Counted from the stretch's first letter, positions 46,021-59,048 are shown. The stretch: DNA of 64,000 bases from Cannabis sativa (GCF_029168945.1 NC_083608.1:20726136-20790135); one strand, 5' to 3'. The notes: generated by a model from the sequence alone, not told the origin. A program made the numbers and translations.

Positions 46021-48910
46021 GGAGCATCGTTGGATTCTTATTTAAATACGAAATTATCCTAATTCCTCTTAGCTTATTCATTTCGAATTAGCTCAATAAC
46101 ATATCATTGGATGAATAGTCTATAAATCATTTCATGTCATTCTATATTTTCTCTTAAGAAATTAAATGACGCATATGATTATGTTCCCGAAATTCTATCT
46201 CAAAATGATATAAATCCTCAATCTTAGAAATCTCCTACTTGTATGGGCAAATCATACTTAGAGTTAAATTAGTAGTGGTGGTCCAAGAAAGAATTACTCA
46301 TTATATTTGGTATAAATTTAAGTCTTTGACTTTAAATTTTAGATTCCAAATAATTTTTTTTAATACAATACAGTTTCACTTTCACAAGTGTTTAATAACC
46401 ATTTTCTATCAATGGATTCAAACTGTATGTTAGTATGGAATATGAGTTTAGTATTTTGTGACCAGGATCCACTTGCACTATTCTAAGAACTCTTTAATAT
46501 AACTAAACCTAAGTCATCAAAAGACTACAATCACATTTTTAAATCTATGGCATTTGTATCTTATTCATAGTAGTTTTGATAAGATCAATCTCTGCAAAGA
46601 GTTAATATGCCTATATCCACTGAAAGTAAGATGGATTTACATTCAGGGGTGGATATGAGTTTTTCGTTATATTCTTGAAACGATCACTCTAGATTTTACC
46701 TTATGCAAAAGAAATTTGAAATGTTTGAAAAATTTCATGAATTTCTAGCAATGGTGAAAACCATTAAGGTAAGTGGTTAAAGATCTTGCGAACTGATAGG
46801 GGTGGAGAAATAGTTAGTAGGTATGCAGTTCAAAGATCATTAAATTCATTTTTGAATTATATCCAAACTTACCTCCCCAGAAATTCGATTTGCATATTGG
46901 TAATTAGTTACTAGTCGTTGCCTAAGTCCTTCTAAGGTAATACCCTAGTGAAAGGAAAATTTCAGAATGATGGAATGGTTGTGTACTTAGTGTAAATCAT
47001 TACTAGATTCGTGGATGACCTAATCGAAATCTTAAGAAAAGATAGAACTGTTAACCATGGTTTGCATGTTTGTTAGCTATTCTAAGTGATTAGGTGTAAC
47101 GTCCCCGCTTCAAGCCTCCATTAGGCCCTTACACCCATGAACTAATGGCTCTTATACACGGGTACGCCACTCTGGCTACTTCCTGGATTGATGACTAACC
47201 CTACAGACCAACACGAGTGTTTTCAGCGTGCTTTGTCCTCACTCACACGCATCCTGGGAAAACTTCCCAGGAGGTCACCCATCCTTGGAATTGCTCCAGG
47301 CCAAGCACGCTTAACTGTGGACTTCTTTCGAGATGGGCTACCCAAAAACAAGATGCACCTTGTTGATATAGGTAGTACCAATCAATCCATTTAAGCTCTC
47401 TTCAACTGTGTAGTCCCATACCTACACAGTCTCAGAATCATTCCACTTGACCTTCCCCACACGATGTGGGATTGCACAACTTACCCGGTATTTCCCCTTA
47501 CGGATCACTGGACTACTGACTGTCACATTAGGAGTGGACCATCCCATAGTCATTAGATACGAAAGTGTTTGTTTAAACAAATATTATTTTTCTAAGAAAA
47601 TGACTAAGTCTGAAAAAATAAAGTAGTAAATAAAGGAGATATTTTTTCTTGATTCCAAAAGTGTTCTATTATCTTATTCTTCACAAGATGATCCCACTGC
47701 CTCTGTTGTTTTGACACAACCGAAGAGGTCAATACCATTTAGTTTTCTTAAACATAATTCACGGTACCTTGTCGTAGTGGGAGGTTTTCTAGGAACTCAC
47801 CTTCTTATGACTTGGAAGACACTAGTGATTAAAATCCATTGTGAGTTTAAACAAGTAATGGATTGTCAAAAAATAAGAAACTAAGAAGAAAAGCCAAGAG
47901 AACTATGGTTTAATCCATTCACATGGAGTAACCTAAAGTTTTCTATTACAAGGACAAGAAATGGAATTTTAATTTATAAGTCTATTCAATGGACTTAACA
48001 AAACTTCTTGTTCCTAATATTATAGGTTTGAGTTTATCTAAACCCATGGCTTGTGGTACACCTGGTAATTACTTACTCTAATACAAGCAACTTACTTTAG
48101 TAAGATAATGAAGCATTTTCTTTTCTAATGGCAATCTATAGAAGCTTATCGACTTCTAGGCATAGATTTTATTTATCTAAGGAAAAGTCTCAACTATTCC
48201 AGAAAAGATATAAGTTATGAAAGAATTCCTTAAATCAACAGTGATAGGTCTCAGATATGCTTTAGTATGCCTTAGACCAAACACCTCCTGTTGAGTGGGA
48301 GTAATGAGTAGGTATCAGATTAATCCAGGAGAGGAACATTGGAAGACAATCAAGTAAATCTTAAGATTAAGAAGATGAACTATATGTTAGTCGATAAGGG
48401 TGTGTTTAAAACTCTTAGACTACACCACATCAAATTTTGAGACTTGCCTTTGTGCTAGAAAGTCTACTGATAAGATGGTGATTACTCTGGGGGTGGAGTA
48501 GTGATTTTGGAGAAGTGTAAAAACCTACCTAAAGTCTCTAGGTCTACCAGAGAGAGACTGAATGTTAAAGATGCAGGAAAGATACTTATTCAGTCTAAGG
48601 AAAGTTCTATACATTTGTGGCACCGTTCTAACTTGTCTTAACTACTAGTGTTATTTCCTGATTAACCAAAAAGTAGTTGCCAAAAGTATAGAATCCAGTA
48701 TCCCAAGAGAGTAGACATATAGTGAGGAATTTCACAATATCAAGGATTTTGTGATTAAGGAAGAGTAATAGTGGAGAAAAGGTTGTGGTTAATTCAACCT
48801 GTCAGATCCTATTACGAGGAGTATACTACTACTACACTTGATTTGTATATCAAGGTGTTGAGATTATTTGAAATGCACATTTTGTTTTTATATTAGTGCA
48901 AGTGGGAGTT
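46021..48910 (+). pseudogene. Decayed copia polyprotein, interrupted
   Basis: Plus-strand translation in shifting frames gives integrase-like pieces near 46700-46900 (KFEMFEKFHEFLAMVKTIK, then remnants of the LRxDRGGEY and QLTSP motifs) and, near 48250-48620, RNase H-region pieces (GLRYALVCLRPNT, SRYQINPGEEHWKTIK). Stops are numerous. It ends in the polypurine tract GTGCAAGTGGGAGTT directly before the LTR at 48911, so it belongs to the same element as that LTR. A Cassandra LTR sits inside at 47095-47527. The upstream part is interrupted by the solo LTR ending at 46020. Confidence 0.75.
47095..47527 (-). mobile_element. Cassandra-type TRIM solo LTR, TSD TTAGG
   Basis: 433 bp from TGTAACGTCC to CTGACTGTCACA, with TTAGG at 47090-47094 and 47528-47532. 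The core (about 47261-47350) is the reverse complement of the 5S rRNA 3' part and internal promoter: ACTTCCCAGGAGGTCACCCA, then CCAAGCACGCTTAACT, the pol III C-box region. Cassandra elements are known for carrying 5S rRNA sequence in their LTRs. Only one LTR remains. The open frame at 47188-47394 is an artefact of this sequence. Orientation is given from the 5S strand. Confidence 0.88.
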
Positions 48911-50775
48911 TGTTGGGTTTTGTGCCCTAAATAAAACCCATTTCAATATAATCAGATTTAGTTATTAATAAAGATCAGAAATAACATATTATGTTGCATG
49001 GTTCACATGATTTATTTCATGATTATATACATATAATGTATGAATTCTATTTAAGTCCAGAACATATGAATTTATTAATGATTATAGTGTTGTCAGCACA
49101 GTGGAATATAATCTTAAATATATGTTCGAAATTTTATTCCCTGATTTGTCAGTTCACTGGATTTAGACTGACATGATAATCAACGATAGGTATTCTTACA
49201 CCTTGGATAAGTGTTATGTCCTTTCCAGGGCATTGGCAAAGTTTACCAGTATCGGATGTATGGAGTATACATCGGAAGGGACCGATATTGAACTTTGATT
49301 AGATATATTAAAATTTACTGTAATATCTATTCAATTCAATATCACCTGTTGATCCTATATCAAATGATCTTAATCCTGATAGGGTTAGGTTCGATCTCAA
49401 GAGTATTATACATGTTCTTTGATTTGTTTGTTAAGCCTACTTTTGGGTCAGGGTGATACGTACATCTTGGGAACATGATAGTATAATTGAGTGGGAGCGC
49501 TGACATAAATATGAAGTCTATAACTTCTATAGGAATTTAGAAGTGAAACGATGATATCCTTCGAGCTTGGCTAAACAGAGATAAATGGTTGAGATCTCAT
49601 TTCACTTTGCTGAAATATCATTTATACGGAGCTAAGTGTTTTAAGGATGAAATACATTGAAGGTGTAACGGTAATTTAGTTCCTATTCAATGTAGATCAT
49701 CTATTAGAGGGTCATTGATCAAATTAGGATTATAGCAATGGATAACTAATAGTGTATCTATATCGTGGAACATATATAGCATTCTATATGACTGAGAGTG
49801 CAATTCCAAGTTCTAAGTGTGGATTCAATAAGGAATTAATAAGTTAGGGAATTTACTTGGTAAATTCGGTTCGACTTATTGGAAGCTCGGTTATATAGGC
49901 CCATGGTCCCCATACTAGTTAAGACCATACTGCTTGTAAGACTCAGTTAATTGATTTTGAATAATCAATTATAATTCTAAAGTTAGACTATGTCTACTTT
50001 ATGAATTTTCACTAAGCAAGGGCGAAATTGTAAAGAAAAGAGATTCTAGGTTTTATTTGTTAATTAAGAGACTTTATATGTCTAATTAATAAATATATTA
50101 AATGAAAATATTATTTAATAATTAATTTTTAGTTATTAAATAATTAGAATTGGCATTTAAATGGTTAAATTGGAAAATTGGCATTTTTGAGAAAATGGGA
50201 TTGAAAAATGACAAAATGGGAAAGTTGCAAAGTGAGGCCCATTTCCCTTATATGGCCGGCCACTTTGTATAGGATTTACCATTTATATTTTTCATTTTTT
50301 AATGCCATACAATTCTAACCTAAACCTAGATGGCATTCTATAAATACAAAGTGAAGGTTTCAGGAAACCATGCACAAGCATCTCATTCCTTTCAGAGAAA
50401 ACTTTCTAGCCACCACTTCTCTTCTCTTTTCTTCTCTTCAATTTCGAAATACCCTAGTGATAGAGTAGTGCCCACACACATCAAGTGGTATCTCAATCAA
50501 GTGTGGAAGACTGTGTAGAATCCAATCAAGAAGGAGAATCAGCATCAAAGGAAGGAGAGAAAGAGATCCAGATTCTAATCTTGATAATGCTCTGCTACAG
50601 AAAGGAATCAAGGGCTAGAGATCTGAATGGAAGGAGTCATTATATTCTGCTGCACCCAATGTAAGGTTTCCTAAACTTTATATGTGTTTAATTTAATTGT
50701 TTTATAATTCATATTAGGGTGTTAATGAAACATACATGGTAGTAAATCTAGATCCTGGTAAAATATTTTCAATAG
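48911..50775 (+). repeat. 3' LTR of the decayed copia element
   Basis: Starts TGTTGGGTTTTGTGCCC right after the polypurine tract. Its 3' end is degenerate (CCTGGTAAAATATTTTCAAT versus CCTGGTAAAATAAATTCCAA in the solo LTR), so the boundary is approximate and no TSD was found. Inverted relative to 44127-46020. Confidence 0.8.
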
Positions 50776-51019
50776 TCTTATCATAGCATAAATCATATTA
50801 ATTCACATACATTGAACTATATAATAATATAATTCCTCAATTATTCATAATTATCTAATTAGGGTTTTGCTAATCCATTTCTTAACTTAGGGTATTACAG
50901 TTACGTTTAGGATGTTAGACATGACTTTATGTATAATTTAAATAGATTTAAAATGCAAGTTGAATCGAATCAATCGAATAAAATTTGAGTGAGTTATAGT
51001 TGTTTTACTGAAGGCAGTT
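50776..51019. other. AT-rich non-coding DNA
   Basis: Contains GGGTATTACA near 50889-50898, possibly the worn end of another LTR. No gene. Confidence 0.3.
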
Positions 51020-52415
51020 TAGGTCCCAGCGCCCAAGTTGACATTCAATGCTCAAGTTGACATCCCAGCACCTAAGTTAATATCTGACGTCAACTTGGAC
51101 GATGGGTAAGTGTAAAAACATCCAAGGGATGTCCTTTAAGATGCCTAACTGATAGTTTGATAGCACTTAGTCCATTTATAGGTTCTGGCAAAGCTGGTCA
51201 ACAATTCTCAAAGATGTTGCTGTTTTGTAGAAATAGGAGACTCGAAACTCTTCATTTTTGGGAGTGCTGAAAATGAGAAATGAAAAGTTGTGAATTTGAT
51301 TCCTATGACTTCATAGATCATTGTATTTGTGAAAAACTAAACGGACGGTTGAAACAGCATCAAATTCGAATAAGCAGAACCCAACACACCATGCCATTTG
51401 TTGACCTAGGCGCTAGGCCCTTTCAATCGAGTTCCCGGGATTCTGTTTTTGATACCTCCAAGGATTTTGAACTTGAGGATGGGGTCTCCTCCCCCATTTT
51501 CAATCATGCCAAATGCAATGGTCACATCACATTTGGCATTTGAGTAATTGAAGGCAGTGTCCTAGGTTGATTATCAACTTAGGCACTAGGCCTAGCCCTT
51601 GATCAAACTGGGGGCTGGACCCTATTTCCAGGGACTCAAGATTGTGCTTTTCTCCCTAAATTTACTTGAATCTTTATTATTTTTTATGACAAAAAAATGC
51701 CTAGAACATTTTTTGCTGAACAGGTCGGAAACAGCCCAAACCTATGTGTTAACCTAGGCGCTGGGACCCAGTTTTTCCCTTTCAGAAATTTTGTTTGGTC
51801 CCCAAAAATAGTTCAATCTCAATATTTTCTGTAGATAGAGAAGATTCTCAAAAGAATTCTTAAAAAACTCCATTTTAAATGGCCTAGGTTGACATTTGCA
51901 CAGGGTCAGCCCCAAGTGTCAATCTGTGGGCTAGGCCCTTTTATTTATGCCCAGGAATTGTTGTTTTCCTTCAGAAAGACCCATTTCCTTGTTTTTGATG
52001 AAGATGGATTCGATACAAAAGTCATATCTCCAATCACAAACTTAGAAGACACCTAAATTGACAGATTGTCAACTTGGGCGCTGGGTGCTAAATCAACTTA
52101 CTCTGATTCTGATGCCTCAAATATGTTCGTGGTATGTCTGGTTGATGTCCCAATCCAAGTTTTTACCACTTTACAAGAAGACGTCCCCGAAAACAGAAAC
52201 CCTCATTAAGGATGTCAATTTGGGTGCTGGGTGAAACTCTAGGTGCCCAAGTTGGCTTCTGGGTTGTAGGTTCGTGTAATTTCAGCTCCTTGGGCTTGGA
52301 TTAGGTTGTTCCATGTCTTCATGGTACAGAATACTAAAAGATAGTAGGTTGGATTCAAGTCATTGAAGTTCGAACTTTCATCCTAGAGATCCTGAAGTCA
52401 ACCTGGGTGCAGGGT
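51020..52415. repeat. Degenerate dispersed repeat, about 140-180 bp spacing
   Basis: The word GTCAACYTRGGCGCTRGG (and its inverse CCCAGCGCCCAAGTTGAC) recurs at about 51023 (inverse), 51049-51109 (both orientations), 51401, 51573, 51747, 51879-51940, 52068, 52212-52265 and 52393. The DNA between copies also repeats loosely (Pro-codon-like CCCTTT..., TTTTGGTCCCC, TTCAGAAA). This is probably an old satellite-like array, perhaps within a large LTR. The open frame at 51280-51543 spans two repeats and is not a protein I recognise. Confidence 0.65.
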
Positions 52416-52529
52416 TAGGGTTCCTTCCTTGGTTGACTGCTATGACTCGGGTCTACTAACTTTGTAATGTCATCCTTCATGCCACGTGTCAAACATTAAT
52501 GTCCACATCACTAGAGAAAGTTTTCGAGT

Positions 52530-52877
52530 TAACACTAATTAATAAATATATTTAAATGATAATTTTGTTTGATAATTATTAAATAGATAAAATTATCATT
52601 TAAATGAAAGAGAAAAATGGCATTTTTGGAAAAAGATTGGAAAATCTCATTTAAAAGGATTAAGTGGTAAAAATCCAAAGATGATGGGCTTATTGTGGAT
52701 TTCGACATTATTATGGACTTTTAAGGTTCATTGCTTTTTACTAAAGCCCATTCTATTCTAAACCTAAACCTAGAGAGACCTTATTAAAGGAACATACACG
52801 GCTTTGATTTAGTGGACTCTCAAACCTAGAAAATGGAATAAAAGAAAATCTTCTCTCCTCCTTTTTATATTTTTGAA

Positions 52878-52960
<83 letters not shown>

Positions 52961-53279
52961 GTGTCCTTTAGTGATTAAGAATGGCCCACACAATTCAAGG
53001 CAATACCTAGATCAATGAGGAAGACTGTGAAGAAACTGTTTGTCAATTCAAGGAAGACATCGTGTTTAGTTCTTGTTACTACTCTATGACAAAAAGGAAC
53101 AAGTGTTAGAGAACTGAAAGAATGAGTTTTATTATTCTGCAACCAACGTGAGGTTTTCTGCAACTTTTATGTGTTTATTCAATATTTTTAATGTTTTTCA
53201 TATTTAGGATTTTAAATTATGCCATGTAATCAAACATACGTGATTAGTTAATCTAGATACTGGTAAATAAGTCCCAACA
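52530..53279 (+). repeat. 3' part of a diverged copia LTR
   Basis: Follows the order of the 3' half of the 48911-50775 LTR: ATTAATAAATATATT words, GGCATTTTTGG, a gene-like 5' leader with CACACAATTCAAG, AGGAAGACTGTG, TTATTATTCTGC, and the end CTGGTAAATAAGTCCCAACA at 53260-53279. Contains a CT microsatellite at 52882-52955. The 5' half and a TSD are missing. Confidence 0.6.
52882..52955. repeat. (CT)n microsatellite
   Basis: About 37 uninterrupted CT units inside the LTR-like segment. Confidence 0.97.
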
Positions 53280-53907
53280 ACACTTAGAATTTAATAAAAT
53301 CTCTGTAATTGAGAAATTATATCACTAATGCCTATTTCTGATAATAGGTATAATTTTCTACTAATGCACATATAATCATAAAATAATAACTAACTTACTA
53401 ATAACTGCTAATTATATACTAATTTTATGTTTAAATACACGGTTATTACAATTATCCCTCCGTTAAAAAGATTTTGTCCTAAAAATTAACTTGAACAACT
53501 GCGGGTATTGAACCCTCATGTTAGATTATGTTGGTTTTTAGGATTCATATCAAAGTCATTGCGGGAGTAGAGAAGTATGGATAAAGGGATTTTTTTGAAA
53601 AAATAAATTGTTGAATTTGATATGAACCTTAAACCCTGAATGTCAGCACAATACAACATAAATTAAATCTAACTACTTGGAATAAGGATTTTATCTCTTG
53701 ATGTCTATCAAGGAATCCTTGTATCTTTTTGTATAATTGTTCGATCATCAAATCCAAAGCTTTATGGACTTGATGAAAAATCTACACCAGATCTTCCACA
53801 TCGATAAGATGAATAAACTTTTTTGTTACAGTGTGTACTCAACTCATGAGTCACTATAACCTGAGATTGAGAAAAACACCAATTCTCATAGAAACCAATT
53901 CTCTTAG
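53280..53907. other. Non-coding, with a gypsy LTR end remnant
   Basis: GGTTATTACA at 53443-53452 followed by ATTATCCCTCCGTTAAAAAG and TTTGTCCTAAAAATTAAC resembles an LTR end plus polypurine tract of a minus-strand gypsy element (compare 29295-29345). The rest shows no gene. Confidence 0.4.
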
Positions 53908-54389
<482 letters not shown>

Positions 54390-56975
54390 TTTTTTTTTTT
54401 GGAAATCAGCGTTTTATAAATAGAAGCACTAAAAGTTAGACCTCGTGGTCATGACAAAGGATAAAGTCTGGTATAGAAGAGAGATCAACCATACCAGTAA
54501 CATTAGACACCCACTTAGCTATATTATAGGCCACAAAATTACAAACTCTAAGAATAAAAGAAAAATTACAACTTAACATAAAAGTAGATAGATGCTTACA
54601 ATGATGCACGTAGTTATCGATTCCCCAACTGGGACAAGTTCCCTTTAGAGTCTTGATAACTGTCTCAGAGTCACTCTCAACCATCACAAAAGGGTGTCGA
54701 AATGAAACGACCGTCTCCATGGCTAAAAGACAGGCTGCAGCTTCTCCAATAAGGGGATCAGAGAAGTTAAGCATGTTTGTAGCCACCCACAAAACTGACT
54801 CCGTGTGGTCCCTAGCCAAAGCCACAATGCACATGGATCTGCACCCAACTCTCACATCACAATTGATTTTGACCCAATCATCAGGTGGAGGGGACCAAAC
54901 AGGAGACTCAACTGCTTCTGACGAAGCAAATAAACAGGACTCATATTTTACGTAACAGATAGAGATAGAGTCAATACAATGTTTCCTCAATCGAGCCCTC
55001 AAAATCGTATCTACCACAATCGAGGCATAGAGAAACAATTTGTCAACATCAACCCCTTTTGATTTTAAATTCCATAAAAATTTAATCCAATCTCAAACCC
55101 GAGCACCAAAATCAAAAACTGGCATCACTTCCCAAGGAGAAGATCGCCAAAGGTGAAAAGCAAAGTTGCAGTAGAGGAAAAGATGCTCCATCGTTTCCTC
55201 ACCCTCCCCACAAAGAGGACAAGTAACCTCCTCAATATGCATTCTCCTAGCAAGGAGGGCAAGAATAGGAAGAGCAGTAGAAAGAATGCTCCACCAAAGA
55301 ACCTTGTGACGTTCCAAGACTTTAGAGCTCCATAACTTGTTCCACAACTCTGGGGCAACATCACACACAAGGGCGCGGTCAAAGGCTTGAATAAGATAGG
55401 TAGACTTAGTAGAAAACAAACTACCCGGTTCTTTAGTCCATACCCATCTATCCCTTCCTTGACCACAAGGCTTACCACCCTTGATGATATTAAAGACCGT
55501 TTCTTGATCGAAGAGAGTGTGTAGTTTAGAGATGTCCTACTCCCCGTTGTCAAGGAGTAAATCCGCAACTTTTTTCAAACCCTCAGGGGGATGATTGATA
55601 GGCTTTGGATAGAAGTTCTCGCTATGAATAACCCACGGATCATCCCAAATATTCGTTTCTTTGCCATCTAATATAATGTTGCAAGCACCTTTTTTTAGAA
55701 TATCTTTAGTTCTCACAACATTCTTCCATAACCAAGAGTCTGAGTTCTTAAATGAACCCTCCAAGAACGGCCTACCCTTCAGGTATTTGGCACTTAACAC
55801 TTTACAGCACAATGATTGTTCCTCGATGAGAAGGGACCAACCCCACTTAGCCAACAAAGCTTGATTCATTTCCAAAGACTTTCGAAAGCTGAGGCCACCC
55901 CGGGATTTGGGTAGACATAGGTGATCCCAAGACTTTAAGTAAAGACCATGATTCCTTTGCCCACAGCCCCACCAAAAGTCTTTGGCCATACCATCAATCT
56001 TAGAAGCAAGTTTCTTAGAAAGCTTCGTTGTTTGCATAGTGTAAATTGGTAAGGCAAGCCCAACCGATTTAATCAAGTTCCACCCATGGAGTTTTGAAAC
56101 AAGGTTGTCCAAAATAAAGTTGAAATCTGCATCCTTCTAACGAGACCTAAATAATGGGAGCCCCAAGTAGTTAATGTCACCAATCGCATTATTGAGCCCA
56201 AGTTCCTGCATGATGGCTCTTCTCATACCCTCACTAGTGTTACTGCTGAAGAAGATGGAGGTTTTTAGTTTATTAATCCGTTGTCCAGACCAGTCGCAAA
56301 ACTTCTCCAAACACTGCCAAAAGCCCTTAACTTCAGTTAAATTTGCTCTACCCACAAGGATCTAATCATCTGCAAATAAAAGGTGAGAGAGCCTAGGACC
56401 ATTCCTACTCAACTTGATTCCCCTAATAGCTCTAGTATCCAGGGCGTTTTCAAGGATTCGCAAGAGCATATCAGCAGCCCATATGAAGAGGTAAGGAGAC
56501 AAAGGGTCTCCCTGCCTGATGTCGCACTCAGGGATGATGCTACTAACCTTGCAGCCATTGAGGCATACATTAAAGGAAGTCGTTGAAACACATTGCCGGA
56601 CCCAATTACAAAACTTATCAGGGACCTTAAAGCTCCGGAGCACATGATTAATAAATTGCCAACTTAGTTTATCATCAGCTTTGACTAGGTTAATTTTGAT
56701 AGCAAACAAACCTTCCTTCCCCTTTTTGAGTTTAAATGAGTGGATAATTTCTTGAACTAAGACATTATTATTTTGAATATTCCGTTCTAGAAAAAAAGCT
56801 GCTTGAGTAAGACAAATCAGTCGGGGAAGAATCGGTCTAATTCTATTGGCAATGATTTTAGAAATTACCTTGTAGACCACATTGCAAAGAGAAATAGGTC
56901 TAAACTGAGATACTTTTTTCGGATTAGGTACCTTAGGAATGAGGGTCACATTTGTAGCATTGAGACCCCTATGTG
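54390..56975 (-). mobile_element. L1-type LINE, 5'-truncated
   Basis: Minus-strand element ending in an 11-base poly(A) (T run at 54390-54400), about 35 bp after the stop codon at 54436. It begins within the reverse transcriptase ([20 protein letters not shown] at about 56975-56910), so the endonuclease and 5' part are absent, as expected from target-primed reverse transcription that stopped early. No clear target duplication was found. Confidence 0.9.
54436..56960 (-). pseudogene. LINE ORF2: RT, zinc-binding and RNase H domains
   Basis: Reverse transcriptase: [49 protein letters not shown] (the catalytic xADD) ending at 56362, followed by a TAG. Next come GFWQCLEKFCDWSGQRIN, DINYLGLPLFRSR, a stop, and DNLVSKLHGWNLIKSVG to FWWGCGQ. 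The zf-RVT region has ELWNKLWSSKVLERHKVLWW and CPLCGEGEETMEHLFLYC (55419-55093). RNase H (to 54436) has DDWVKINCDV, GEAAACLLAMETV and MVESDSETVIKTLKG; the last catalytic position reads VAYNIAKW where relatives have Asp (VADxLAKW). Four or more stops or frameshifts split it, so it is dead. The RNase H domain after the zinc-binding region is a feature of plant L1 elements. Confidence 0.9.
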
Positions 56976-58409
56976 TAAACTACTTGGATTTTTATATGTT
57001 ACCCTACATGTGTGGGGCTAAGCCCCACACATGTGGGTCATATTTTAAAGCCTAAAATACTTTTATCAATTTTGCATAAATAATAATTGATTAATTCTTA
57101 TTAATCTCTTATTTCACTAGGATTAAAATAAATAATATCTTACACTAAAATAATATTTTTCTCTCTTTAAATATTATTTCAGATTAATGTTATATTTAAC
57201 TAGTTAATATAATTTTATCAAATAAAATTAAATAGTTAAATATCACTTTAATTATTCAATTTATAATTCATATAATTATTCAAAATAATAATTTATACAA
57301 AATTATTATTTTTTTCTCATAAGAATTATTTCTCATAAAAATTAATTTGTTCTCAATTTATTCTTCAAACTAAACATTCCCTTGTACAATATTGTATAGA
57401 GGTGATCTAGAGACCATGGACCTATATTTTGATACTTCAATAAACATTTGATTATTATTGAACTCTTCAATGGAATAAGTTGGTTTATTAATTCTATTAT
57501 TACTCTATTATAAATATGGAATTGTACTATTTGACAATTTAGAATTATATTTACAAAATTCTTACTTGTAGTCTATTAATATAATCAATATAAGTAGCTC
57601 GCCCTCTAATTATTAGTTCATAATTAGAGTTGGTCAAAATTATTATTTTTCTCTTTTAATTATATCATGATTCCTTACGTACGATTATTTCAATGTGAAC
57701 AATCAATCTATAATTCAATTATAAATTTGGATCCAACTGTTAGGACTCCTAGAATTAAAACTATAAGGGAACTAATATTCAATACTCTTAGAAAGCTTGG
57801 ATTGTATTATTGTATAACATGCTCCCAACCACTCATGTTATTAAGCACCCAAAACAGAAGTTGTAAGAATCATCTTTTCTGAGAAACTTTAATGAGTAAA
57901 TCAAAGAACTCAATGAACACAAACATGAGTTCATGTATACTCATGATTCAGACAGATCTACTAATGATCATCGTTGTGATATGAATAACTCTTTCATGAT
58001 AAAAAACATGTTGATGAAAGATGTTATTATATATCGGTCCAGTCATGTATAATCAAATTATACAAAGTACCTTTACTACATGTGTTTATCTATATATATA
58101 TATAAATATGATCCGCATCAAAATCACATGTACTAGAGTATAGTGCATAGCAAACCACACTTGGTAATTCCATATTAAAGATTTCATAATTTAATACACA
58201 CTACCAACTTGTTTAATTCATATTGTATGATCTTAATTTTCTTATACTACCTTACAAGATCATACGTTCTCTATATGAATATAGAATTTTTAGATATTTA
58301 TTAATTATGCTTCTATAATTAATTTATTCATTTATCTTATTATTTTATTTCATGTATTCTATAATATATTATCTATTAAATACTTTCTTTTAGGACATAA
58401 ACCTTAACA
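56976..58409 (-). repeat. Copia LTR, minus orientation
   Basis: Right edge defined by TTAACA at 58404-58409 followed by TCTCCCACTTGCAC; on the minus strand this reads polypurine tract GTGCAAGTGGGAGAT then LTR start TGTTAAGGTTTATGTCC. Internal text (ggtgatctagagaccatggaccta...) parallels the TGTTGGG-type LTRs, so it is a related copia family. The left edge is not certain; a near-perfect palindrome lies at 57006-57034. The open frame at 57667 is an AT-rich artefact. Confidence 0.65.
57006..57034. other. Perfect palindrome, 14-bp arms
   Basis: ACATGTGTGGGGCT, one A, AGCCCCACACATGT. A 29-base dyad that can form a strong hairpin near the LTR edge. Confidence 0.95.
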
Positions 58410-59046
58410 ATCTCCCACTTGCACTAAAAGTAAGTGTAATGTAGTCTACAACTCTAATCGATATTATTTCTCATTTGATTATTCATACTAAGTCTTGTGA
58501 ATAATACTCTCTACATAATGTAGTTACAGATCTCGGAGACCACTACATCATCATCGAACAAATATACAAAACTTAATTTTTATATATTTTTCTTATTTAT
58601 TCTTTTATTTTCTTCAATTTTCTGCTTTTGATTAATCATTTGATATTCTCAATATTAAATATTTTTTAGTCACATCTAATTAATTCTTTAATTACGATAA
58701 TTAATGAACTCAATATATCCCATGACTAATCAAGTCAGATGTTGGAATGATCAATTTCATTTCACATCCTTTCATCATTTAATATTCTAAAATGTTAGAT
58801 ACTTAAATTTGATATTCAAAACTGATATTTTGAATTTGACTAATCTAGAACCTTCTATTAGTCATATCTAATTAATTTTATTAATTATACTAATTAATAA
58901 ATTTATTAAAACCCATGACTAATCATGTCAGATGTCAGAATTAGTGACTCTATTCCACATCTCATCAAGTTCAAATCACTAAAAATCTCAGTTGATTTTT
59001 TATTTAAGATTACTTAATTAACATAAATATTTATTTCTCATTACAC
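58410..59046 (-). other. Copia interior or flank, non-coding
   Basis: Follows the polypurine tract of the minus-strand copia. AT-rich, no recognisable domain; the sentence-like repeat CATGACTAATCA(T/A)GTCAGATGT occurs twice (near 58722 and 58914). It is cut off where the plus-strand copia begins. Confidence 0.45.
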
Positions 59047-59048
59047 AA

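Noticed and set aside
47261..47350. A real 5S rRNA gene
   Set aside because: Only parts of 5S match, with an unrelated stretch inserted, and it lies within a TSD-flanked LTR.
47188..47394. 68-residue frame starting MMTNPTDQHECF
   Set aside because: It is a translation of the Cassandra LTR and its 5S-like sequence.
51280..51543. 87-residue protein
   Set aside because: It spans two copies of the degenerate repeat, resembles no family, and has no gene context.
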